Made by a program: the position numbers and the translations under genes. A stretch of 64,000 nucleotides of DNA from Neoceratodus forsteri (lineage: Eukaryota > Chordata > Ceratodontiformes > Ceratodontidae). The notes under the pieces were generated by a model. It worked only from the letters and a program-made list of their open reading frames with translations. It was not told the DNA's origin and did no database searches. Shown piece by piece: positions 21,396 through 31,739 of this stretch (its first letter is position 1; each line of letters begins with the position of its first letter). The stretch is taken from contig CM028129.1 in the NCBI GenBank assembly GCA_016271365.2, positions 847,424,501 through 847,488,500 of the forward strand, given 5' to 3'.

Positions 21396-22355
21396 TCATG
21401 GCAAACAACTATATTTAATGTATTTAATGCATCAGTTAGGGTTATTCCACAGCAACAAAAATTCGGTGTTAGGGTTGAAAACCCTAACTCCTCATTCCCA
21501 CCCCACCTCCAGCACCACACACACACACATGCACACACGCACATGCAACTGTCGGGGAGGACCAAGACAACACAACCAATCACAGACAACCAGCAGCAGG
21601 TGACAGAAATAACAGGCAACTGTCTAAACTTACTACAAGACACATCCATCATCATGGTCCACCAACTGTATGAGTTCTGCTGCCATCTGAGTGACTTGGT
21701 GGTATACATGCATACTGGCCATCAGTTGTTGGTGGACCACATTAAACATTTTTTGATATGTAATACATTTCTTATCTCTTCTGAATGACAGTGTGTCGGT
21801 AATGCATCACTCTAACAACATGTCAATGTCAGGCAGTGGTTTTAGAGACCTTTGTTGACTGTTAATGTCTCCTGATGTTACCCGAGTATAAGACAATTAT
21901 TCCTTCTTTTGAGAATGTGCACTATAAATAGTGAATGGAATGTGGTGGTGGGAGCACAGGGCCCACATGTGATTTTTGTCTCTTCGCTGCTCAAAACTGT
22001 ATGACTGACTGAAATTAAAATTGGTAAATGAAGATATGTATCACGGCACACCATGTGTCCAGAATTGTTTGTGCATCCATTGAAGGTCGCTGGCAGCATG
22101 AGTAAAACATAACATGAACAATTCAGCAACCATAAGTGCCAGTGATCTGCAAATTAGTGCAGTGAAAGATGAATTGTACATCTTCATACATTCCAAATGC
22201 CAGGCAAATTGGACTCACAGTTCAGAAGTTATTGAAGCATAATGAACCACATTTTCATTCATTGGAGTGGCATAATTCCATACCTGTTAATGTTTTACAC
22301 ATGAAACCACTGCAAGGCACCACTGTGCCACTAGGGCTACCCATGCTATAAATTT
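21392..22355 (-). mobile_element. Modular unit C2 (minus strand, short)
   Basis: Read on the minus strand it begins near 22355 with a short hairpin around GTGGCACAGTGGTGCC (22310-22340), then an AATAACTT...CAATTTGCCTGGCATTTGG module (about 22240-22180) homologous to the TTCAACGGATTTGCCTGATG module of unit B. It passes through CATTCACTATTTATAGTGCA and CATTCTCAAAAGAAGG (21885-21940), as foldback 1 does, and ends with a partial foldback arm at 21415-21480 before the TA run. The segment 21500-21880 replaces the rest of the foldback, contains a CA-rich run near 21515-21545 and codes for nothing I recognise. Confidence 0.65.
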
Positions 22356-22774
22356 AAAGGCAGTAGCACCATGCAGAACGCTATGCACACAAAATTAAGT
22401 GCATCACGCAGTATGTCTGCAGCAAATTATTTTCAAACATGTAAACAGCATAATTCACATCTCCAGGACATCCACTCAACACCTCAAATTTCATGTGAAA
22501 AGACCAAACTGTTCCAGAGATTCAATTTTATGTTTATGTACCTTTAAGAAATCTTCCAACACAAAATGGTGGAAATCATGGCTGAAAATTCACTAAAATG
22601 GTGGACTGCAAAGCGGGCAACTTCAAATGGCCATAACTCTGGAACGGAACAACAGTTTTTCACCAAACAAAAATGGCATGTTCCTTGAACAAGGTCTTTC
22701 TACCAACCAAGTATCAGACCAATCAGCCACATTGGCTGTGCTATGTGTCGCAGACTACAGTGCAGAAAAATAGC

Positions 22775-23365
22775 AGAAACAGTAATGCAAAGGATCACGG
22801 AACAAAAACACAAACAGCAAATGGTAACGAAAATGCAAAGGTAATACAAATGCAAACAGAAATGCAAATGGTAACGACAGCATGAGAGGAAACAGTAACA
22901 CAATTGACAATGGAAATGCTAACAAAAAGCAAACTCTAAGGCCAGCAAAATGCAAATGCAGACTGTGACGAACGCTAAACAGTAATGGTAATGTAACTGG
23001 AAAATACATGAACAGTTATGGTAACACCAACAATGTTACCAAAGGGAAGAGTAACACAAACGGAAATGCTAATGCAAGCACGCTTAAACACAAATGGTAA
23101 TGCGCACAGTTATGGTAATGCAATTGGAAATGCAAATGCTTACAGTAACACCAACAATGATGCCAAAAGAAACAGAAATGCAAGCAGGAACACAAGCGGG
23201 ACGTCGCAAACACAAATGGTAAATGCACATGGTGACACAAAGGAAACGCAAACAAAATCAGTAATGGAAATACAAAAGTTAACAGTAAGCGCAAACACAA
23301 GTGCAAGCATGAAAGAGTAATGCACACGGTGATGAACTGTAACAGTAATGGAAATGCACACCCTG
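22775..23365 (-). repeat. Degenerate hexamer array of unit C1
   Basis: On the plus strand it reads as AATGGTAACG, AATGCAAAGG and AACAGTAATG-like hexamers; in reverse complement it matches the style and position of the 17680-18090 array. It is about 590 bp long, against 410 in unit B. Confidence 0.85.
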
Positions 23366-23934
23366 TTTTTCCCCAAAAGGTACATTCAGAAGCACAGTGA
23401 ATACAAAGAATGTATGCATAACAATGGGCCTCAGAGCAGAAAATGAACACTTGCAATACTACATTGCTTATATTTCAGGAACCGTACGACGTACAAAAAA
23501 ATATAAAATCTCATATTATTTATGACTTTCCTGGCTAGTTTTGTACTTAACCCCCTAGTGGGGGACTAAGGATTTTTCTGATGAAAAGTCCGTATCTCGA
23601 AGCGTTTTCAAGATACGGGCCCCGAAAGGCGCGGTGGATGCCATAATGTTAGCCTAAGGGAAAAATCATCAACTTTGGAGTTCTGTAAGTTTGCAGCCCT
23701 GTAATATTTTGTCACCAAACCACAAAAAGGCACATCTGTTGGATCTTGGCTTTCTTCCCTCCAAATTTCAGCCCAAAAGACCAAACTGTTGTTTTGCAGC
23801 AGGGCATAGTGTCTAAAAGTAGTGTTGTTATTTGTGACACTTTTGCCAAAAAATCACGAAAGTGTTGAATGTGCGGCATTACTGCGACACTACTGTTTAC
23901 AAAATTTCAAAACATATTTCTGGTGTGTTTAAGC

Positions 23935-24834
23935 TAGGTTTGCTACCTGTCAGGTTTTCCCTGGTGATCAGGTTTTCAGGGTCCCTATCAGGTAATCCAG
24001 TTTTGTTCTGTGCTGGTCAGGTTTTTGAGCCATTTTGAGTGCTCACATACTTTTGAAACAAATGTTGTCATATTATTCATTGTTTCAGCTGCATGTCCAG
24101 CTTACAAACAAGTTCTGTTGTCAATATAGCCCTTTGTTTGTGAAAGCAGTCAGCCTGGGAGGTGTAAAGTATGGCCATTAACACCATTAGCACTTAACTT
24201 AATCTTTTCCACTGCACTACATCTTAAAGTGGCATAGCAGCACAGCTGCCCCCACCTTTTATAACAGTAACAGAGCCAGTTGTCTTACACTTTTATTTGC
24301 TGGTAAACATTTTCATCTCTAACAGAATTTAGGCATTTTTAAATGTTTTCAATAATTTTTTTTTCCTCAAGAAAAAAGTATGGTCACTTCTTTGGCTTTG
24401 AAATAGTACTGTGGACATAAACAGGGAACACAGCCAGAAAAATATATAAAGTACATATTACAGGAAACAATTTCTTATGTATGAGTATATACCATGTATA
24501 CTGTTGTATGCCATTTACAGTATTTCCCTTGTCTCCCTCCAGATCATATCTGTAAATTATATTTCTTTTATCTCTATATGTTTATTTGGTAAACCAATGT
24601 CAATAAATAAATACATAAGTAAAGGGATGACTAGGAAGAACCTAGGAAAGTAACTTTAACAGGTACAGTGCAGTATCTTAACATTTTTGTTGAACTGCTG
24701 CTTTAAGTGTTGCCTTTTATTGATATAACAAATGGCCTTCTAGGAGGAACAATCCATGATGAGTCATGAAAAGGGGTGGGGCTAGGGGTGGAACTTAGGA
24801 TCCAGTTTTGCCCCATCCAAAAGTAGCAACCCTA
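23935..24834. mobile_element. Non-autonomous hAT transposon, 900 bp
   Basis: Ends are TAGGTTTGCTACC on the left and the complement of GTAGCAACCCTA on the right (TAGGGTTGCTAC), a hAT-style terminal repeat. GTTTAAGC flanks both sides exactly (23927-23934 and 24835-24842), the 8-bp duplication expected for hAT. Outside it the homology between units B and C1 resumes, which independently supports the boundaries. No transposase frame is present inside. Confidence 0.9.
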
Positions 24835-25439
24835 GTTTAAGCCCCAAAAAAAAAAAAAGACATGGCTAGCATCCTCAGGACTCAACTAGGTGAATGCAGA
24901 AGAATTGTGTCCCTAGAGGGTCCCACATTTAAATGCCAAGCATTTCTGTGACCACCAACTGAAAACAAGATGGTGGATTTGCAACACTACAGGGTCATTT
25001 ATGCACACTAAAATCTGCATTTGTGACATTATTAAACTTTTTGTTAACTTTTCCCATTGACTATAATGGGAAACTTGTTTTGAATAACTCTTGAACCATT
25101 TAATATCTTTTCATGAAATCTTCAAAAGGCACATCAGGGACCCTGGCTGCATATTCCCTGAAGGTTTCAGACCAGTTACACAGACCGTGACACTGTAGGC
25201 GAGCAAAGAATGCACAAAATGAGTAATTACCACATTCTCTGGTGCTATGTAGCTCTGCAACCATATAGCCAACCATTATGAAACTTGGCAGATCCAGAGG
25301 ATCTATGGTACTACTCAATGCATGCCACATTTCAAGCAAATCCATTATACAGTGGAAAAGTTATTAAGCTGCCAAATTTCAGGTTTAACCTTAAATGGGG
25401 TACTCAACTCTAACTATAGTGGCACTACTGTGCCACTAT

Positions 25440-25440
<1 letters not shown>

Positions 25441-25488
<48 letters not shown>

Positions 25489-25505
25489 CTGTGTGTGTGT
25501 GTGTA
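25441..25505. repeat. (AT)n and (TG)n microsatellite
   Basis: AT run of about 40 bp followed by TATGTCTGTGTGTGTGTGTG. It marks the head of unit C1 and the outer edge of the next large inverted repeat. Confidence 0.95.
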
Positions 25506-25904
25506 CATTCTTTAAAACCTTATCCAACCTATGGAACTATATGTAAAACCTTCTTATCAACTCATCATTTTTTTTCATAAATGTAATTCTTACTAAACAG
25601 AAAAACATTCCAATATTAAATTTATTTTATACCTTAAACAATTCTCATAATAAAAGAATGAAGAGATCCCTAGTGTTGGTGTCTTAGGTCCTAACATAAC
25701 ATTTATGGCAAGATCTTCTGCATAAAACCTATTTAATGTCATATTCTTAACATTCTTTTATTATATTATAATATTCACAAAAGCCATTAAACCTGTGTTT
25801 GAATCCTTGATGTTAAATTAATTCACACTCAGCTGAAAACAGTAATATAGATGTAGCACATTCACAGCTTGACTTTTCTCTATTTTTTTGCAGTCAGAAT
25901 ATCT

Positions 25905-26180
25905 GGAAATTGTAAGGCAAGGCAATGCAAGGCACATTTATTCATATAGTGCCTAGCAAGGGCTCAGAGCACTTTACAGTAAGAACAATACCTCAAGAAT
26001 TCATATCAAAATAAAAAAAACTGAAAATTTTTTCAGAAAGAAAGGTTTTAAGGAGGCTTTAAAGACTTCCACTGAGCTGATTGCGTACAGTATGTAAGGT
26101 GGAAGAGAATTCCACAGTGCTGGTGGAGCAGTACCAAAGGCTCTATTGCTTATCTCTTGAGATGAGAAGGAGGCACCGCA
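25905..26180. mobile_element. Interspersed repeat inserted in the left arm
   Basis: Begins AAGGCAAGGCAATGCAAGGC, then ACATTTATTCATATAGTGCC and GAGCACTTTACAG, resembling the TTTATATAGCGCC...AAGCGCTTTACA ends of LINE or SINE repeats known from fish and amphibians. It lies in a 585-bp stretch (25815-26400) that has no counterpart in the right arm. Exact family and limits are not resolved. Confidence 0.5.
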
Positions 26181-26547
26181 AGGAATCAGCTAGCCTTGGC
26201 AGAGCATAACAAAATGTAGCCTGTATTACAAATCCTGTGTCCGTACCAGTATTTCTGACTTAAGATCACAATATGCCACCATATTGTTACATTTACTGTA
26301 GTTATTTTACATGCTTGTTTCATTTTAATGCATCCTAGCAAGGATCTGTTTTCCAAACACACTGCCCTGAAAAACATTAATTCAACTCTATATTATATAA
26401 CCCAGTTGCTATTCAATGTTTTGAAAATGTTAGATGCAGCAAAAATGAATTCTTAAATCTCTTGCATATTGTCCTCTGTTCTTTTAACATGACTCTTTTT
26501 TCAGCCTGCAATGTAATATATTGTCTGAGTAACTGTCTTTGTTTCAG

Positions 26548-26770
26548 TAGTACAGGTAGTAGTAGTACTAGTAGTGGTAGTGGTAGTAGTAGTAGTAGTA
26601 GTAGTTCTAGTGGTAGTGGCAGTAGCATTAGTGGTGGTAGTAGTAGTAGTAGTCTTTATTTATGGCACCATTCCCTGGTGGTTCAGGGCACCATTACAAT
26701 AACAGAGAGCAGTAAAACAAACCACAATCAGTAAACACAACCCATAAAAAAAGTCTGTAAAATGTGGTTT
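26548..26770 (-). mobile_element. LINE or SINE 3' end with (TAC)n tail
   Basis: On the minus strand: GGTTGTGTTTACTGATTGTG, then GGTGCCCTGAACCACCAGGG and GGTGCCATAAATAAAGAC followed by a TAC microsatellite (26560-26651 on the plus strand as GTA repeats). A terminal simple repeat after an AATAAA-like signal is the habit of L2-like LINEs and SINEs. This stretch is missing from the right arm of the palindrome, so it is an insertion. Confidence 0.65.
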
Positions 26771-27180
26771 CACTCATCTGCCACCCCTGGTGTTTCTTGT
26801 TACTCAAGCAAACAAGTACCTTCTGCTGTGCATCCCATTTATGTGGCACAGGGTCATCATGGCAACTCCAGTAGCACACCAAAATGGCTGTTTGTGTTCA
26901 TTACCAGAAAAAGCAGTCTTAGAAATGTTCTGTTACTGATTTTAGCTATCTATTGCCCATAAACTGTTACTGCATGCATTCACAGTGTTGGAACTGAACT
27001 CAAAAACAGCTGATCCCTTTAGGTGTAACTCATTCACTCTGGGGTCTCATACTGAGGCTTCTATAAATGTTAAAGGCTAATTGTGAAGACATTTTTCACT
27101 GTTGTAGGATAAGTCCTGTTCATTTTGGGTTCAACATTCTTACTTATAAACCTCAAACTAGTGAGTTATAAGCATACCTG

Positions 27181-27957
27181 ATATATTGTGCTGTAAAAAC
27201 TGTGTAACCATTATTTTAACACACTTTGTTATTTCTTCATTCAACATGTTAAAGGTTTTTGATTTAACAGCTCATTGTCTTTACTTCAAAATAAAGAACA
27301 AAAATGTGGTTTGAAATGTTAGTCTGTGAACACGTTTTGTATGATGGACTGACATTATCATTTTATGTGCTTCAAGTGCTCTATGTACCATCTATTCCAC
27401 TTTTCCCATTTTTGTGATATTACCCTCATGCCACATCTACTCCTCTGTGCCTGAATCAGTTACATCAGTTCTCATACACCTTAAATAGAAGGCTTATATT
27501 GCAGTTACATCTGTTCTCAAACTACTTAAATAAATGGCTTATATTACAGTTCTTTTTAAATCCCTACTCAAGTCATGTTTTTGTAAGAGCTGCCCATGCT
27601 ATGCTACCTGCCACCTATCTAAGAACCAACTATGCCTCCTATAATAGTGGCAAGAAATCCCAACTCTATTCTAATGAAACATCTAAAAAATTAACTGTCA
27701 TACAAATATAGAGATTCTATCTACATGTAGAAGTACATGATAGCTCTACCTTGGACCTCTGCCACCACCAACTGTACTACTGACAAATTTATCTGAAGCT
27801 CAACTCAAAGATAGGGAGAAAGAAATTAAACCCCAGCTTCCAAAAAGGGAAGGATAGAGGTCAAAAACACACACACACACAAAAAAATGAAAGAACAAGT
27901 TCTCTCTGGTGAAAGGAAGTATTCAAATGTGGGATTCCTAACCTGCAGTGGCTGATA
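27181..27957. other. Loop sequence, no gene recognised
   Basis: An AT-rich stretch. A ~50-bp segment is duplicated in tandem near 27445-27550 (GTTACATC, TTCTCA, CTTAAATA and GGCTTATATT recur). No transposon protein or gene is visible. Confidence 0.5.
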
Positions 27958-27965
27958 CTACATAT

Positions 27966-29812
27966 ACAGGTGGGTAAAATGGGCGAAATTCTCTCCACAG
28001 AGTGATTCACGGAGTAACGTGGAATCTGCAAAGTGGAGTACTTCGCTTGATAATGGGGAACTCAAAGTCTATTGGAACCAAAGACTTTGCATTATTACGG
28101 CGTCCCCAAACCACTTCTCCACCAATTTTAAGGTGAAGTACATTGAAATCAATGTACTTCACATCACTTCACCTTGTTATTGAGCTCCAAGGTGAATTTG
28201 CAGTGCTTCGTGGGATTGCAGGTCACATGGGCTCTAGATTGTTCTGCACAGCCTCAGTTCTATGTAGTGTGTGTGTACTGGAAGATGGAGACAGTTTCCT
28301 TTCAGAGCCCTGTGATTCAAATCCTCTAAAAGCTGTTAAAAAAGCCTTTTTGAGCCATTTTTTTGCTCAAAATTTAGTGCATCAATTGTAGGAAACCTTC
28401 CTGTGCTCATATCATGGAGCGTTTATTGTTTGTGTGTGGATTTTGAATGTTAATTTAGAACAGTCAGTCTGTGTACTGTGAAGAGTGCTTTGGGGTAGGG
28501 GCGTATCTATGGTGTAGATAGATTAACTGGAAGAAAAAGGCAGTCTTTCTGTTTTGGTTATATTTTTCTTATATAACTTTGTTAATGTACATACAGTAAT
28601 ATTTTCAGTAATTCTTGACATTTTTTAGCTGATTGTAGTGGTGCAGCAGTGTATAATTTCAGTTTGTTTAAAACATTTGGTTATATTGCTAAAGGTTTTC
28701 AATTTGCTACACAATACTTGTAGTGTGTGTGCGAGTGTATGTCATGCATACCATTAAATCAGACAACTTTTATTGTGCCAGAGTAATTGCAGCAGTGTGA
28801 ACCTGCTATCCACTGCACCCGCATGAAGTTTTTATATTGCTTTGTGGTATCTTTACTGGAAGTGGACTGTTACTGCCATGCACTACCTCCCCCAACCAGC
28901 AAAAGGTATTCTTTTCCAGATTTGGATTTGTGACTTGTGAGCATTAGTTAGGTGTTGTTGTGCCTTTGCGTCTGACTCTGCATCTCCAGAGTGTGCAGTG
29001 CAATATTAATCTGTCTGTGCATTTGCAGTACATCATTAATTCTGGGAGACTTTGCATTTCTTGTTACACTCTCATTTCACTTCGTCAGCACTGGGTAATT
29101 TTCTAGACACAAGACAGTAGCATTTTGGGGATGCAAATTAATTCTGATGACTGTGTGTGGCCACAGCTCATGTGACAGAGTGCACCATTAATTCTGGAAG
29201 ACTTTGCATTTTTTGTTACCCTCTTATTTCACTTCGCCAGCACTGAGAATTTTCTGGACACAAGACAGTAGCATTTTGAGATGCACATTAATTCCGGTGA
29301 CTGTATGTGACCACTGTGCGTATGACTGAGTCGCCATTAATTCTGGGAGACTTTGCATTTCTTGTTACGCTCTCATTTCACTTATTTGGCACTGGGAATT
29401 TTCTGGACACAAGACAGTAGCATTTGGGTATGCACATTAATTCTGGTGTCTGTGTGTGATGTGACCACATCCACTGCATGCACGACTGAGTGTGCCATTA
29501 ATTCTGGGAGACTTTATATTTCTTATTGTGCTCTCATTTCACTTCGTCAGCACTGGTGAGTTTTCTAGACACAAGACAGAAGCATTTTGGGGATGCACAT
29601 TAATTCTGATGACTGTGTGTGGGGGGCACTGGGGGCTACCAATATTGTTGCCACTCCACCTTACTGCCGTTAAGGCAGAATTACAAAGCAAAGTAATAAT
29701 TACAAGATGAGTGAGCCTTTCCTATTGGCCCACTCCATGTAGCGGAGTGACAATGCAAAGTGGCCACTGATGCTCACTTCACCAGTGGAATTTAATTTTG
29801 CTGCATCTCTAA
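27966..29812. mobile_element. Putative non-autonomous hAT-like element, 1.85 kb
   Basis: CTACATAT occurs exactly at 27958-27965 and 29813-29820. Just inside, the left end reads ACAGGTGGGTAAAATGGGCG and the right end, in complement, TTAGAGATGCAGCAAAATTA; both reach AAATTC after about 25 bp. The pairing is imperfect but largely transitional, and the 8-bp duplication fits hAT. The interior holds a 150-bp satellite (29010-29640) and no transposase. It could instead be a chance duplication around a satellite. Confidence 0.5.
29010..29640 (+). repeat. Tandem satellite, ~150-bp unit, four copies
   Basis: Units begin near CATTAATTCTGGGAGACTTT at 29034, 29185, 29335 and 29496, giving periods of 149-161 bp. 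Each unit carries TCATTTCACTT, GCACTG, TTTTCTRGACACAAGACAG and a second ATTAATTCTGRTG half. No coding signal is apparent. Confidence 0.9.
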
Positions 29813-29820
29813 CTACATAT

Positions 29821-30040
29821 TACTATAGACATGGACTCTGTCAGAACTCCTCAAACACTGTACCCAGTCATGAAATAACCTGGATCCAGTCAATATTTCC
29901 ATTTATCCCATATCTGGGATCTAAGGTCTGAAAACTCTCCATTCAAATTGATTCTGCCTTAAGCAGTATCTTATCCACATTTTTTCCTCTGCTGGGTGTT
30001 TTAATTTTTTCAAGTTCCATGAATCTCAAATTTTACAGGT
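29821..30040. other. Loop sequence, nothing recognised
   Basis: About 220 bp between the hAT-like element and the foldback, without visible features. Confidence 0.5.
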
Positions 30041-31576
30041 GGGGTGGGATATTCAGACTGTGCCAGGCTGTGGCACAAGCCTGGGTGCAGTGCACCTGGG
30101 ATGTGCCATGGCGCTGACAGGGTGATATTCAATGGTGCTGCACCATGGCTCAGCACCATTGAATATTGCACTGTGGCCACCCACAATGTGCATGGTGCAG
30201 TGGCACTGCACCAGTGCAAGTGGCCAGAGAGGGGCAGGGGGATGTGCTTGCGCAAGTGCCGTTGTGCTAGGTGTGTCACCCGTGATATTCAAAAGTGCAC
30301 ATGTAAATGGGGACACAATGCATGCAAGGAGCAAATGGGGCCAGTTGCATGTCATTGTAACCCCATTGCATGCAGGTGCACCCATCCCCGGTGACTTGCA
30401 CCTGGTGCCCTAACAGGCTGCAGCCGTCGGGGACCGACGCCCCCTGCACAAGTGGCAAAGTGCCCCACTGCCCGTTCATGGGTATATGTACTAGATGTAA
30501 AATGTCCTAATTCTCTAGTGGTCCAGTGGACTGCTCACAGCCCGATTGCAAGCAGAAGTATAATTAAATTGCCTCCTATATCCCAGGTGGTCCAGTGGAA
30601 CGCTCGCAGCCTGATCGCGGGTGTCAGTTATAAAATATTAAAAACCAATCCATCCCTGGTGGTCCAGCATTACCCCCTCCCCACCTGCCCACTGAGCCCC
30701 ACCACCCCACTCCCCCCTGTCAGCTGTGTGTGGCAGCTCCCAACCCACATGCTGCCCCACCACCCACCGACCGACTCCGTACAGTAGGGCTGTATGCCCA
30801 TTGGTCCACAGCATGGGCCAATGGGCATGCCTTTCTACCTACTACACAGTCCAAATTGTGAATGGATCCATTCACATTTCTGAACTATTAATAATACAAT
30901 ATGGACTGCATGCTGCCCATTGGCCTGCCGCTGTGAGGTGGCATGCGGGCTGGGCTGCCACCGCTACTGACTGGAGGGAGCGGGTGGTGGGGCCTGTAGT
31001 GGCGGGTGGGTATGGATTGGTTTTTGATATTTTATAACTGATGCCCACAATCAGGCTGTGAGCAGTCCACTGGACCACCAGGGATATAGGAGGCATATTT
31101 AATTATACTTCTGCCTGTGATCAGGCTGCGAGTGATCACTGGACCACCAGGGTAATGGACCATTATTACATTACTAATGCCCATGATCGGGCATGGGGGA
31201 GTGCTACCATGAAGGTGCTGCAGAGCTCGGGGTGGCCACCCACAGCTGGCAGCTGCCGTGATGTGCTCTGCATATGGCAGCTCACCTGTGGGTGACCAGC
31301 TGTTGCTCCTTTTATTTTTTGCTCAACTGTGTGCGGCGCAGGTACGGGTTGTGCCTGCATCTGCTCAGCACATCCCAGGCTGAATATCGGGATGTGCAGT
31401 GTATGCATGGGCACACCTCCACCACTTTTGCGGCATACTTTACTGATGCACTCCGGCCCATCGGGATTTGTGCCACGCACATTCCCCTTTTGAATATCAC
31501 GCCAGGGTGCATCAGTGGGTTGTGCATCATGCAACTGTGTTGTGCCATGCACAACCCTTCTGAATATCCAACCCAT
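30041..31576. mobile_element. Foldback DNA transposon with ~0.7-kb arms
   Basis: The whole segment is an imperfect palindrome centred on GTGAATGGATCCATTCAC at 30858-30875. Ends read GGGTGGGATATTCAG on the left and GGGTTGGATATTCAG in complement on the right. The arms also pair at 30515-30660 and 31020-31165, where each carries tandem units holding TGGTGGTCCAGTGGACTGCT, GCAGCCTGATCGCGGG and AGTATAATTAAAT. GATATTCA sites recur several times in both outer arms. No transposase is present. Target duplication is not resolved. Confidence 0.87.
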
Positions 31577-31739
31577 TGTGTCTTTCATCCCTAAAATGCC
31601 TCGCTAATGCTGATTTTTTCATTCCCGTTCTTATAGTACTGTTATGTTCAGTGATTCTTAGTCTTAGCTCTCTCTAACTCTTATCTATATACATGTGGTC
31701 ACAGTGACATTTTATCATGTACTGTATAACCTGTTCTTT
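31577..31739. other. Loop sequence, nothing recognised
   Basis: A short AT-rich stretch between the foldback and the right arm of the large inverted repeat. Confidence 0.45.

Larger units (their letters stand above)
22356..25440 (-). mobile_element. Modular unit C1 (minus strand, inverted copy of unit B)
   Basis: Read on the minus strand it starts at 25439 with a perfect 10-bp hairpin (25416-25425 with 25430-25439), then GTTAGAGTTGAGTAC. It follows unit B block by block (AATAACTTTTCCACTG, GATGTGCCTTTTGAAGATTT, CAATGGGAAAAGTTAACAAA, TTTGGAGGGAAGAAAGCC, GCATACATTCTTTGTA) down to the hexamer array at 23365-22775. From 22750 to 22356 it continues with non-coding sequence of the same style. It is interrupted by a hAT at 23935-24834. 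Confidence 0.78.
25500..27180. repeat. Left arm of a 7.8-kb inverted repeat
   Basis: Reverse complement of 31740-33320 with perhaps 75-80 percent identity. Paired examples: TGGAATGTTTTTCTG (complement of 25600 region) with TAGAATGTTTTTCTA at 33203; GGTCCTAACATAACATTTATGG at 25690 region with its complement at 33105; AGTCTTAGAAATGTT at 26920 with its complement at 31990; TTTAGCTATCTATTGCCC at 26940 with its complement at 31970. Two insertions (25815-26400 and 26548-26770) interrupt it. No protein is recognised. Confidence 0.82.

Noticed and set aside
12180..21480. TTAGGGTT motifs resembling telomeric repeats
   Set aside because: They occur singly within conserved foldback and unit modules, never as tandem TTAGGG arrays.
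26462..26734. Ser/Gly-rich frame
   Set aside because: Translation of the GTA microsatellite.
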